This document shows positions 1 through 10,787 of a DNA stretch of 64,000 nt, piece by piece. How positions within the stretch are numbered: the stretch's first letter is position 1; every line of letters begins with the position of its first letter. The position numbers were made by a program, and so were the translations under genes. The stretch spans positions 76,384,458 to 76,448,457 of the forward strand of contig NC_030823.1 in assembly GCF_001704415.2 (NCBI RefSeq), written 5' to 3'. The notes below the pieces were generated by a model that saw only the letters and a list, made by a program, of their open reading frames with translations, ran no database searches and had not been told where the DNA came from. This DNA comes from Capra hircus. Its lineage: Eukaryota > Chordata > Mammalia > Artiodactyla > Bovidae.

Positions 1-59
1 CCTGAAGGATCATGTGTAGGGGACTTACTGTGCTGTCCTAAACGACTCCCACACTTCAT

Positions 60-632
60 CACTACTCATCACCACCAGCCTAGCCGACCCTGATCTTCAC
101 ACAGAAGCCAGAGGGACCGTTCTAAACCTAGATCCGAGTCACGTTAAGTCCACTGCCCAAGCTCTCCCACAGATGCCCATCTTGCACAGAAGAAAATCCC
201 AAATCTTTAACTGTGTCCTGCAAGGGCCCTGCATGGTCAGCCACCCCCACCCCCGGCCCCCACCGTTCACACTGGCTCTTGCCAACCTCTGCCTGTTCCC
301 TCTGTGTTAACTATGATGGACTCTTACTTTTCCTCAAGAACCAAGTAACCTCCGTGCCTCTGGGCACTTGTGCTCACTGTGCCCTGGTCTGGAAAGTTCC
401 TCTTTGGATATTGCTGCTGCTCCCACCACCTTTTCATCTAAGGCTCAGTGCAAAGACCACCTGTCGTAGAGGTCTCTTTTGATAGCTTTCAATGCAAACT
501 CACACCCTGCTTCCTGGCACCTTATTGATTTTACGTGTGTTTACTGTAAGCAGGGAATTTGTTTACCATCATCTGCTCAGCAGCAAGAAGAGTGTCAGAC
601 TTAAAATATAACTGCTCACTAAATATTTGTTG
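60..632 (+). repeat. L2 LINE relic, 3' half
   Basis: Decayed L2 in sense orientation. Recognisable blocks are the segment near 195-235 (actcc/ttaac then CAAGGGCCCTGCATGGTC), the block near 355-405 (GGGCACTTGTGCTCACTGTG followed by a TCTGGAAagTTCC motif) and the terminal CTCACTAAATATTTGTTG at 615-632. The remainder of the L2 tail (TTGAATGAAAG) resumes at 851 after a BovB insertion. No usable reading frame survives. The 5' boundary is soft. Confidence 0.6.
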
Positions 633-843
633 GAAAAGACGCTAATGCTGGGAGCAGAGGTTGAAGATTGAAGACAGGAGGAGAAGGGGACAACAGAGGA
701 TGAGATGGTTGGATGACCACTGACTCGATGGACACGAGTTTGAGCAAACTCTAGGAGACGGTGAAGGACAGGGAAGCCTGGCATGCTGCAGTTCATGGGG
801 TCAAAAATTCAGCCACACTTAGCGACTGAACAACAACAAGAAG
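633..843 (+). mobile_element. BovB 3'-end fragment inserted in an L2 tail
   Basis: About 210 bp of BovB 3' terminus, starting in the GGAAAAGAC..CTAATGCTGGG region and running through GGAGAAGGGGACAACAGAGG and the GACTCGATGGAC block to a GACTGAACAACAACAAG tail. Flanked by ATATTTGTTG (623-632) and ATATCTGTTG (844-853), a 10-bp target duplication with one mismatch, so this is a severely 5'-truncated but genuine insertion event. A few bases are deleted near 715 compared with other copies. Non-coding. Confidence 0.8.
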
Positions 844-853
844 ATATCTGTTG

Positions 854-2928
854 AATGAAAGAGTGGATGGAGAGCAATTCATCTCAGAGAAGTGTTGGCC
901 GTACATCTCTTAGGGTCACATCTATTTCCTGCATCCTATGGGCTACTCCTAATCTTAAAATGGCACTTTTGTTTTATGTCATTTATTTCTCAAAGTTATT
1001 CTTTGATGAGCTCTTTATCTGTAGTTTTTAATGATTAGCACACAGGACATTCTCCCATTCAAAGATTTTTATATTCAGCTAATAAAGAGAATTGGGACTG
1101 CTTGATTGTGACAGTTTAAGACAGAGAAAATTTAGTACACTTAAAAGTGTTAGAGCTGTTTCAGTTCTCTGACCTGCTCTTGGATTTCTGTGGGGGTTTC
1201 TCTCAGTTCTTATCTACTCATTCTGTATCACAGTGATATTCACTTTGCACCTATTTAATGGCGAGTACTCTTCTGAGTGACTGAGATCCTACCTTCAGGG
1301 ATTGTTCTTCTAAGAATGGAAACAATAACACAAGAAGAAAGTGCAGACTGCCCTGAAAGATAGAGTTGGACTCTTAGCGTTTAAGGGAGGGACTAAGTTC
1401 AACAGAGCTGGGAGAGGTGGGCTGGAGATGGTGCCGTTTGAGTTAGGCCGCATTTGGACATTCAGAGAAGAGCAGGGACAAGTCAGTTCAATAGGAGGAA
1501 ATAGCAGAAGCAAAGCAGGGAGGCATATGGGATACAAAACAATGGGCTCACATAATAATGGGAAACCTTGGTCCATGGCTGTTTATACACTTAATTTTTT
1601 TTCTGTGCTCAAGAGCACACTAGGTCTAATATACACATGGTCTAAATTTAAATGCACTTCTGTGTGCACTTGAAAAATACCTTTTAAAAGATACAAACAT
1701 TCTCGAAAGTTTCCCCTAATAGTATAACATACAACAAAAAAGAAATCCTCAATGATCAAGGTAGATGAGAATATTCAATATGTAAAAATTACTTACTATT
1801 TCAGGCAATGCACACAAATCTAACTCTGATTCCTTGCAGGAAAAAAAAATACATAAAAATTGTAACCGTTTCCTATAGTCAATGTCTTAGGAAATGTGCC
1901 ACAGGCATTAGACAGCATTTTAAATGTGTGAACATTGTCAGGTCTTTGCTTGCGTGGCAAGATGCTTTGCCTGCTTCTGCGTGTTGGAATGTGTTTCATC
2001 ACATTCATGCTGAAATGTGTATCCAGCGAATAAAAACACCGTGAACTTGCTAAGAAACCTGGGGGTAAAACTGTTCTTCCGTGTCTACGTTGTGAGTGAG
2101 AATCACCATTTTATTCCCCATGTGCAATTTATGACTTAACAACTTTCTTGATCCATCACATCACTGGCAGATACATGACAAAGGAAGGGAATTCTACTTT
2201 AGTTAGAATACCAGCTTTGTGCTTTTTGTTTTTTTTCTCCCCACCCCAAAGTACATTTCAGTTCACGTGGTTTCAGCATTCCTGTGCAAAGTGGATTTGG
2301 AGGCTTGCAGAGCAGTGACATCGGGCGTTGGGAACCAGGCGCTGTCAACCTCTCAGGGACCAGCGCACTCCAGAGACGAGCCACCTGAGTCGTCCCCACC
2401 GCGGGCTGCGTTTGCTGTGGAGCTTTCCAACCTCGAGACGTTACCTGGCTGGAAGCGCATCCTCCCAAGGTGTCAGTGAGGACAGAGGCAAGGACGAAAA
2501 CTAACAGCTGCTGGGTTAGCGTTTTGTTAGCAGAACAAACACTTTGGAGAAAGCGCATATTCCACTTCATGCTTGGACCAGTATTTAGTTTTCGGCAATG
2601 ACGTTGTTCCCTCATCTGAACTGAGGCCCGAGCTGTCCTTCCAAAGTGCCCCTCGGGTCCTGTCACCTGCCCCCTGCTTCATAATCCTCAGCGGGCTGCC
2701 AGTGTGTGTGAACGACGCTGTGTGTAGGGACGAGCTTGGTGTGATTCCCAGCTGGGTGTGCGGACTGGGCTTCACTGGAGAGCGCAGTGCGGTCTGTTCC
2801 TCTGTCCACTGGGGACATTTTGTGGGAATCCTGTGGCAGATGGCTTTGCACAGCCCCTGCAGCGCCTCTTGGGTCTCCAGCCTGCCGTCCACCCTGTGGA
2901 CGGGCCCGCAGCCCCCTCACCTGCGGCA
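854..2928. other. unassigned DNA
   Basis: L2 tail remnant to about 870, then no repeat or exon I recognise. It is AT-rich to about 2200 and becomes GC-richer from about 2260 to 2930. Open frames here (up to 135 codons) overlap on both strands with no codon or domain signal and I treat them as chance. Confidence 0.5.
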
Positions 2929-3198
2929 GCTGCTGCTGCCGAGTCACTTCAGTCGTGTCCGACTCTCTGCGACCCCATAGACGGCAGCCCACCAGGCTCC
3001 CCCGTCCCTGGGATTCTCCAGGCAAGAACACTGGAGTGGGTTGCCATTTCCTTCTCCAGTGCATGAAAGTGAAAAGTGAAAGGGAAGTCGCTCAGTCGTG
3101 TCCGACTCTTCGCGACCCCATGGACTGCAGCCCACCAGGCTCCTCCATCCATGGGATTTTCCAGGCAAGAGCACTGGAGTGGGCTGCCATCGCCTCAG
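2929..3198 (-). mobile_element. Bov-A2 SINE (dimer)
   Basis: Two BovA monomers in tandem, reverse orientation. The element's 3' end is at left (GCTGCTGCTGCC), the inter-monomer linker is the GCATGAAAGTGAAAAGTGAAAG stretch near 3061-3081, and the 5' end is at right near GCCATCGCCT. Near full length. No clear target duplication seen. Its reverse-strand CpG-rich body creates an apparent 234-codon frame at 2787-3491, which is not a gene. Confidence 0.88.
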
Positions 3199-3213
3199 GA
3201 GGCCTTAAACACG

Positions 3214-3308
3214 TCTTTCTCTCTCCTCCTCTTTCTTTTCTCCTTCCCTTTCCTTCCTTTTGTCTTTCTCTCTGCTTCTTCTCCTCCCTCTTCTTTTTTC
3301 CTTCTTCT

Positions 3309-3349
<41 letters not shown>
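3214..3349. repeat. polypyrimidine tract ending in (CT)n
   Basis: Two uninterrupted pyrimidine runs, 3214-3261 (48 nt) and 3275-3349 (75 nt), separated by a short segment with two G residues. The last 37 nt are a perfect (CT)n microsatellite. It begins directly beyond the Bov-A2. Such a tract can form triplex (H-)DNA; whether it does here is inference. Confidence 0.95.
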
Positions 3350-3350
<1 letters not shown>

Positions 3351-4351
3351 ACAGACCACCTACTGGCATCTCTGCGGAAGCCTCGCTGGTCCAGGAGTGG
3401 TGGCTGTCTTAAAGATGGCTCCTTGAATCCTGAGCAGCCTCTTCAGGGGTATTTGGCTGTAAGGCTCCTTGGTAAATCCCGTCTCTCTTAGAATGATGCT
3501 AGAACTAGGTCAGGAGAAATCCGTTTGCTGTGTTGGCTTCACCTGTGCACCAGAATTATCCTGCCAGGCAGGATCATCACTAGAGCATCTCTAGAAAGTC
3601 TGTGCAGGAAGGCGGGCAGTTTTGAAGGTTATTTCTGCTCTGTGCTCAGCCACCCTGCTGGAAGCTGCCCCCAAGGCGGAGGGTTGGTCTCAGGGGGAGG
3701 GCGAGGAGCAGAAGAGGGTGCAGGAGAGACAGGAGGGAGCCCCAGGCCCTGTCAGCAGTTGCAGCAAAGTTGTCTCCAGGCCCTGCAGAAATTCATGAAT
3801 ACTACATGCTGAAATGACTTGGCTAAAGATGTTTTCTTCTCGTGGTTATGATGAAAGACTAATATTTGGAGAAGACTTTTATCAAATACGAATATCAGGC
3901 CTCAAACTGTTCATTTGACAAATTATTGAGGGGGTTTTAGAAGGAGCCTTCTTAGTAGAAGTGTTGAACGGAATCCTTCGTTAAAAGGACGTGGTTAACG
4001 TCATGCTGAGGGCGGAGGGGCTGGCTTGGCTGGGGAGTCCGCCTTGTCCTGCCCTCTAAGGTCGGAGCCCCATCTGGAAGCCCTGGGCAGGGTGGAGGGA
4101 ATTTGCCTCTGATGCAATTCCTCAAAGGTTCTCCCTGGGGATTGGTGACAGGGTCACTTCAGCCTTGGGTCCCCGCTTCCCTGTGGCAGATTCTCACCTT
4201 ATTACCACGTGTGTCTGGGTATTTGTCAGTCACATTTGAATATCAGTTTAGAGAAAGATGCAAAGATGGCATGTTTTCATTCACCTTAAAGCTAACTTTC
4301 CCTATTTTACCTCTTTTATATTCTACTTTTATTTCTTTTATGTGTCTCTTG
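3350..4351. other. unassigned DNA
   Basis: No recognisable repeat. The segment 3600-3790 is GC-rich (runs of GGAGGG/GGGGGAGG); the rest is ordinary. No exon-like structure identified. Confidence 0.5.
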
Positions 4352-4566
4352 TGCTTCCCTGGTGGTTCAGTGGTAAAGAATCCACCTGCCAATGCAGCAG
4401 GTGCAGGTTAGATTCCTGAATCGGGAAGGTTCCCCTGGAGAAGAAAATAGCAAACCGCTCCAGGATTCTTGCCTGGGGAATCCCACGGACACAGGAGCCT
4501 GGTGGGCCACAGTGTGTGGGGTCACAAAGAGTTGGACACGACTTGTCAACTAAACAACAACAGCAA
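4352..4566 (+). mobile_element. Bov-tA SINE
   Basis: Full-length tRNA-Glu-derived head (CTTCCCTGGTGGTTCAGTGG box A region, box B mutated to GGTTAGATTCC) joined to the BovA body and an AACAACAACAGCAATG tail. The box B change should weaken Pol III transcription. Target duplication not evident. Confidence 0.9.
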
Positions 4567-6083
4567 TGAGAAAGACTCCCACGTGGAGTAATTCTAGCAC
4601 CACAGTCCTCTTGGCCCTCTTCCTTCTGTTCCAGACGGGCATTTACTTGGAAAGTTTGGAAAGAAGAAGTGGGCAGGGGAGCCAGCAGATACCCATGTCT
4701 CTTTCTTGGGGGTGTGTCTGTCTGTCTCTCAATCACTCCGCTCCTCCTCCTGAAGAACTGCGCCTGCAGACTGCTCATCCCTGTAGGACCCTCTGCTTGC
4801 TTCCCAGCCCGCAAGCTCTTAGGTATGAGCCACAGTCTTCAAAATGATCAGCAGCAGCGGCGATAGAGGTGATATTCTCTCTCCATCTGTTCTACTTTTC
4901 ATTGTATTTCAGAACTTGATGGGGGAAAAAGGGTGTGATTTCTTGAGAACCCAACCATCTAATGCATCGCTTGAAACAGACAAAGCCTTGTCTTCAGCAT
5001 GAAAACGAAATATCATATCTTCCTTTTGTCTTTCTCTCTTCTTCGTCTCTCTCTTCTTCGAAATATGTATCTACCCATGTTTCAGGCTATTATTACCAAC
5101 ACCCCATTTTCTTTTTAAATGGTGACTCAGAACTGTGTGTGTAGTAGGGCCTGCTCTGACATATTCTCATTTTTTCTTTCCTTTAAACCATACATATCAA
5201 TGTATTCAATTAGAAGTGCCCATACTTCATTCTCTCTGGGGGTAAAAAGGATAATCTGTGCCTAAGTTTGGATAATAAGTCAAATGATTACAGATTAAGA
5301 GTTTCGATGGCAACACCTGTTCTTCACCTTCCTTTCCTCCATGAGGAAATATACATTTGACCCAAAACGAAGCAAACAGTTTTAACGATTTTCTTTTTCT
5401 GTGTTCCAGCACAGGTTGTGCTATTTTGCAGAACTGACGTGTGCTGCCATTACAAATCCTTTCAATTCCTCATGACTTTCGGGCCCACAAGGAGCTGAGG
5501 TGGAGGCTGATGACTCCGCACTATTACTGACTTATGATTTCTTTACCCTTCCTTGAATGTTCCCATTAATTCAGAGGAGGTGTTTCCCTCCAATGAGAAT
5601 AAGCACTAAGGCCAAGAGCAAAGCGACAATCTCCCTTTTCATTTCCTTTCTCGGCAACTGGAACCTCTGCACCACGCGTCTAGCATCCTAACATCCAACC
5701 CTATAAAAGCAATAGCAGTTTCGTCAGGAGTCTCGACACTGTATGGACTGGGGGCAAGGAGGTGCTTTCTTTCCACAGAGCAGCTTGTGACAGACGACGC
5801 ACAGGGCGGCAGGGAGGGGGCGACTCTTGGGGGCACACCCTATTAGCTGCTCTCAGAGCTGCTGGGGATCCCACAAGGAAGAGAGCAGAGAACAGAGTGC
5901 CAAGAGCCACCTTTTGTGACCCTTGAAACCTCTGCAGAGGTGGCGCTGCATGCCTGCCTCTCTGGCTATTGAGAAACACAGCTACTGTTTCCAGAAGCCT
6001 CACCAGCTTCCTCCTGGTTCCTGGTCGGAGGCCCCAGACCCTCAGGCTTCATGCTGTGTCCCTCTGCCACCTCCTTGCAATCC
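4567..6083. other. unassigned DNA
   Basis: No repeat family identified. 5590-6080 is moderately GC-rich and contains a TATAAAAG string at 5702, which on its own is not evidence of a promoter. Confidence 0.5.
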
Positions 6084-6375
6084 TTTTTTTAATTTTTAAA
6101 TTTATTTTTAATTGAAGGATAATTGCTTTTACAATGTTGGTTTGGTTTCTGCCATACATCAATCAGCCGTAGGTACACATATGTCCCCTCCCTCTTGAAC
6201 CTCCCTCCCACCTCCCACCCTTTCTCATCCCCCTAGGTTGTCACAGAGCCCCACTTTGAGGTCCCTGAGTCATACTGCAAATTCCCATTGGCTATCTGTT
6301 TTACCTGTGGTTGTATGTAATACACTACGATGCTACCCTCTCCATTCATCTCACCCTCTCCTCCAACAGTTCGAT
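6084..6375 (-). repeat. L1 3'-UTR fragment (ruminant type)
   Basis: Antisense L1 3' UTR: T-rich start, then ATTGAAGGATAATTGCTTTT, the CCATACATCAATCAGCC block, the CCCTCCC-rich tract, GGTTGTCACAGAGCCCC and the TCTCACCCTCTCCTCC segment. 5'-truncated, non-coding, several percent diverged by eye. Right boundary uncertain by about 20 bp. Confidence 0.8.
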
Positions 6376-7320
6376 CCATGTGATCTTGGAAACTCTCCTG
6401 GCTTGACATCTTTTTAGCAGTTTTCTTTGTCACCTAACCTCCCAGGACCACGCCCAGAATAAATCAAAACTCCTCATATTGATGTGGCAATTTCTAGGAA
6501 GTATTATCCTGTCTTCTGGCTCAAATATCCTGGAAGGTTAACTGTGGATGAATTAAATTGAAAACAAGTCCCTTCCCATCTGCTCTGTACCCAGAAGGGA
6601 GCAGAAAATAATGAAGGCAGTACTGATGGATGAGATGGAATTAGATGAGGCTTCAGTTGTATGATAAAGGTTCTAAGAAAGTAGACCCACATTTCAACGT
6701 GACAAGTGGCAAGGACTCACTTGGCCATTGGACCAATGACTCTCCAATCAATGTGGCATCAATTACTACTGCCACAAGACTCCAAGTCAATCCAGAAATT
6801 ACAGCTTGATACGAGTATCCAGTCTCCATCTGTCTAGGCCCACAGGCATCACGACATTGTTAATTCTACCGCTTGGAAATGATTTTGAAACCAGTACTTT
6901 TTTGATTCTCAGTTCAGCTGAAAGGATTATATGGTATGAGGCATTCAGTCCACAAGAATAGCCCAGCTCTAATCTTCAGACTTTTGGGGTCAAACCAGGT
7001 GGGACTGAGGTGACCCAGAACACATAGTCAATGCTTATGCTAACTGTCCTTAGACCATGCCATCCAAACTCTCAATAATATCATTGGTTTGATGAAGGGG
7101 GGTATTGGAATGCAGAGAATGACGTGAAAGAATTCCAAGATTCCAGGTGTTATTGGAACGTATCTGAGTACTTCCAGATGCCTGTAAACTTATTGGAACA
7201 AATGTTCTACAGCAGAAGCTACTTGTTTGGTCACATACAAGATATTTCTGCGTGGTGTTTGTTTCCCTTCATGACATGGACATTCTCTAGGAACTGAGGA
7301 GAATATGATTGCAGTCCACT
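6376..7320. other. unassigned DNA 5' of the BovB composite
   Basis: I do not recognise this segment. The minus strand has relatively long, stop-interrupted open stretches (for example 6504-6692), which raised the possibility of a decayed retroviral or pseudogene fragment, but no domain motif was found to support that. Confidence 0.4.
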
Positions 7321-7331
7321 AATAATGACCT
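7321..7331. repeat. left target-site duplication of the BovB composite
   Basis: AATAATGACCT, identical over 11 bp to 11987-11997 and abutting the 5' truncation of BovB copy 1. Its partner lies after copy 2, not after copy 1. Confidence 0.75.
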
Positions 7332-9185
7332 TTTGTACATTGTATTGCAGGCAGTAGTCAAAAACCATCCCCGAGAAGAAGCAAAAAGGCAAAATGGTTG
7401 TCTGAGGAGGCCTTACAAATAGCCGAGAAAAGAAGAAAAGTGAAACGCAAAGGAGAAAAGGAAAGATATATCCATCTGAATGCAGAGTTTCAAAGAATAG
7501 CAAGGAGAGATAAGAATTCCTCAGTGATCAATGAAAAGAAATAGAGGAAAACAACAGAATGGGAAAGACTAGAGATCTCTTCAAGAAAATTAGAGATACC
7601 AAGGGAACATTTCATGCAAAGGTGGGCACAATAAAGAACAGAAATGGTATGGACCTAACAGAAGCAGAAGATATTAAGAAGAGGTGGCAAGAATACACAG
7701 AAGAACTGTACAAAAAAGGATCATAGTGACCCAGATAACCACGATGGTGTGATCACTCACTTAGAGCCAGACATCCTGGAATGCAAAGTCAAGTGGGCCT
7801 TAGGAAGATTCACTGTGAACAAAGCTAGTGGAGGTGATGAAATTCCAGTTCAGCTATTTCACATCCTAAAAGATGATGCTGTGAAAGTGCTGCGCTCAAT
7901 ATGCCAGCAAATTTGGAAAACTCAGCAGTGGCTACAGAACTGGAAAAAGGCAGTTATCATTCCAATCCCAAGTAAAGACAATGCCAGAGAATGTTCAAAC
8001 TACCACACAATTGCACTCATCTCCCACACTAGCAAAGTAATGCTCAAAATTCTCCAAGCTAGACTTCAATAGTATATGAACCAAGAACTTCCAGATGTTC
8101 AAGCTGGATTTAGAAAAGGCAGAGGAACCAGGAATCAAATTGCCAACATCCACTGGATCATGGAAAAAGCAAGAGTTCTAGAAAACATCTGCTTCATTGG
8201 CTATGCTAAAGTGTTTGACTGTGTTGATCACAACAAACTGGAAAATTCTTAAAAAGATGGGAATACCAGACCACCTGGCCTGCCTTCTGAGAACTCTGTA
8301 TGCAGGGCAAGAAGCAACAGTTAGAACTGGACATGGAACAATGGATGGTTCCAAATTGGGAAAGGAGCACGTCAAGGCTGTACATTGTCACCCTGCTTAT
8401 TTAACTCTATGCAGAGTGAAAGTGAAAGTGAAGGTCGCTCAGGATGTCTGACTCTTTGCGACCCCATGAACTATACAGTCCATGGAAATCTCCAGGCCAG
8501 AATACCGGAGTGGGTAGCTTTTCCCTTCTCCAGGGAATCTTCCAAACCCAGGGATCCAACCCAGGTCTTCCGAATTGCAGGCAGATTCTTTCCCAGCTGA
8601 GCACAAGAGTACATCGTACTAAATGCCAGACTGGATGAAGCAAAAGCTGGAATCAAAATTGCAGGGAGAAATATCAGTAACCTCCTATATGCAGATAATA
8701 CCAACCTTAAGGCACAAAGCAAAGAAGAGCTAAAGAGCCTCTTGATGAAAGTGAAAGAAGAGAGTGAAAAAGCCAGCCTAAAACTCAATATTCAAAAATG
8801 AAGATCATGGCATCCAGTTCCATCACTTCATGGCAAACAGATGGGGAAACAATGGAAACATTGAAAGACCTTAGTTTCCTGGGCTCCAGAATCACTGTAG
8901 ATAGTGACTGCAGCCATGAAATTAAAAAATGCCGGCTCATTGGAAGAAAAACTATGACCAACCTAGACAGCATATTAAAAAGAAGGGACATTACTTTGCT
9001 GACAAAATTTCTATATAGTTGAAACTATGGTTTTTCAGTAATCATGTATGGATATGAGAGTTGGACCATAAACAAAGCTGAGTGCCAAAAAGAATTGATG
9101 CTTTTGAACTGTGGTGTTGGAGAAGACTCTTGAGAGTCCCTTGGACTGAAAAGAAGTCAAACCAGTCAAACCTAAAAGAAATCAG
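7332..9185 (+). pseudogene. BovB (RTE) LINE copy 1, truncated at both ends
   Basis: Begins in the linker just before the segment encoding the lysine-rich KAKWLSEEAL region (so the endonuclease domain is missing) and runs through the reverse-transcriptase (RT) domain to the region after CTTGAGAGTCCCTTGGACTG, stopping at about 9185 without the BovB 3' tail. The RT fingers are visible in the 107-codon frame 7749-8072 (KVKWALG, NKASGG). RT motif C at 8688-8699 reads YADN, the second catalytic aspartate being lost. Frameshifts (for example near 7721 and 8239), stops and a Bov-tA at 8418-8605 interrupt it; it cannot make a working enzyme. It joins directly to copy 2. Shared variants with copy 2 (such as TAGCCGAGAAAAGAAG) place both in one subfamily. 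Confidence 0.9.
8418..8605 (-). mobile_element. Bov-tA SINE inside BovB copy 1
   Basis: Reverse-oriented BovA body (GAAAGTGAAAGTGAAGGTCGC at its 3' side) plus part of the tRNA head; the head is cut off within CAGCTGAGCAC so the outer promoter half is missing. The short repeat AGAGT at 8413-8417 and 8606-8610 is the likely target duplication: removing SINE plus one AGAGT restores continuous BovB homology. It therefore postdates the BovB copy. Confidence 0.85.
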
Positions 9186-9191
9186 AACAGA

Positions 9192-10166
9192 ATGATCTCT
9201 GTTCGTTTCCAAGGCAAACTATTCAATATCATGGTAATCCAAGTCTATGCCCCAAGCAGTAACGCTGAAGAAGCTGAAGTTGAACAGTTCTATGATGGTC
9301 TACAAGAGCTTCTAGAACTAATATCCCCAAAAGATCTCCTTTTCATTATAGGGGACTTGAATGTAACAGCAGGAAGTCAAGAAATACCTGGAGTAACAGG
9401 CAAATTTGGCCTTGGAGTACAGAATGAAGCAGGAGAAAGGCTAATAGAGTTTTGCCAAGAGAACACACTGGTCATAGCAAACACCCTCCTCCAACAACAC
9501 AAGAGAAGACTCTGCACATGGACATCACCAGAGGGTCAACACCGAAATCAGATTGATTATACTCTTTGCATCCAAAGATGGAGAAGCTGTACACAGTCAG
9601 TAAAAGCAAGACTGGGAGCTGACTGTGGCTCAGATCATGAGCACCTTATTCTGAAATTCAGACTGAAATTGAAGAAAGTAGAGAAGACCACTAGACCATT
9701 CAGGTATGACCTATATCAAATCCCTTATGATTATACAGTGGAAGTGAGAAATAGATTCAAGGGATTAGATCTGATAGACAGAGTGCCTGAAGAACTATGG
9801 AGAGAGGTTCATGACATTGTACAGAAGGCCGGGAGCAAGACCATCCCCAAGAAAAAGAAATGCAAAAAGGCAAAATGGTTGTCTGAGGAGGCCTTACAAA
9901 TAGCCGAGAAAAGAAGAAAAGTGAAAGGCAAAGGAGAAAAGGAAAGATATATCCATCTGAATGCAGAGTTTCAAAGAATAGCAAAGAGAGATAAGAGAGC
10001 CTTCCTCAGTGATCAATGCAAAGAAATGGAGGAAAACAATAAAATGGGGAAGACTAGAGATCTCTTCAAGAAAATCAGAGATATCAAGGGAACATTTCAT
10101 GCAAAGATGGGCACAATAAAAGACAGAAATGGTATGGACCTAACAGAAGCAGAAGATATTAAGAAG
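9192..10166 (+). pseudogene. BovB endonuclease domain plus linker, N-truncated open frame
   Basis: The open frame from 9192 continues for about 325 codons before entering SINE sequence. It encodes the C-terminal two-thirds of an apurinic-like (EEP family) endonuclease, the enzyme that nicks target DNA to prime reverse transcription. Visible landmarks: GDLN at residues 54-57 (the usual tryptophan of the GDWN motif is leucine), TSPEG at 111-115, IDY at 121-123, and the catalytic SDH at 147-149. After residue 160 comes the basic KKKKCKKAKW linker leading to RT. The first methionine is only an internal residue; the catalytic N-terminal asparagine/glutamate motifs are absent, so the domain is inactive. 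Confidence 0.88.
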
Positions 10167-10440
10167 TGGCTGCTGCTGCTAAGTTGCTTCAGTCGTGTCT
10201 GACTCTGTGCGACCCCATAGACGGCAGCCCACCAGGCTCCCCTGTCCCTGGGATTCTCCAAGCAAGAACACTGGAGTGGGTTGCAATTTCCTTCTCCAAT
10301 GCATGAAAGTGCAAAGTGAAAATGAAGTCGCTCAGTCGTGTCCGACCCTTAGCGACCCCGTGGACTGCAGCCTACCAGGCTCCTCTGTCCATGGGATTTT
10401 CCAGGCAAGAGTACTGGAGTGGGGTGCCATTGCCTTCTCC
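10167..10440 (-). mobile_element. Bov-A2 SINE inside BovB copy 2
   Basis: Complete reverse-oriented dimer, from TGGCTGCTGCTGCT (3' end) to GCCTTCTCC (5' end), 274 bp. Flanked by AAGAAG at 10161-10166 and 10441-10446, a 6-bp target duplication; copy 1 shows the unoccupied site as a single AAGAAG followed by AGGTGGC (7675-7687). The insertion truncates the host open frame. Confidence 0.93.
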
Positions 10441-10787
10441 AAGAAGAGGTGGCAAAAATACACAAAAGATCTACACAAAAAAGATCTTCGTGATGGTGTG
10501 ATCATTCACCTATAGCCAGACATCCTGGAATGCAAAGTCAAGTGGGCCTTAGGAAGCATTGCTGTGAACAAAGCTAGTAGAGGTAATGGAATTCCAGTTG
10601 AGCTATTTCAGATCCTAAAAGATGATGCTATGAAAGTGCTGCACTCATTATGCCAGCAAATTTAGAAAACTCAGCAGTGGCCACCCCAGTCCCGAAGAAA
10701 GAAAATGCCAAACAATGCTCAAATTATACTCATCTCACATGCTAATAAAGTAATGCTCAAAATTCTCCAAGCTAGGCTTTAAAGTAC

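Noticed and set aside
2787..3491. 234-codon open frame
   Set aside because: It runs antisense through a Bov-A2 SINE and then through the CT repeat (serine/leucine run); not a gene.
4352..4425. tRNA genes at SINE heads (here and at the other Bov-tA/CHR/ART2 copies)
   Set aside because: Box A/B-like sequence is inherited from the SINE's tRNA-Glu ancestor; the cloverleaf is not maintained and each is followed by SINE body.
5700..5712. TATAAAAG as a core promoter
   Set aside because: Isolated motif with no initiator, CpG context or downstream exon.
6376..7320. Possible endogenous retrovirus or pseudogene remnant
   Set aside because: Semi-open minus-strand stretches only; no protease, RT, envelope or LTR landmark could be identified.
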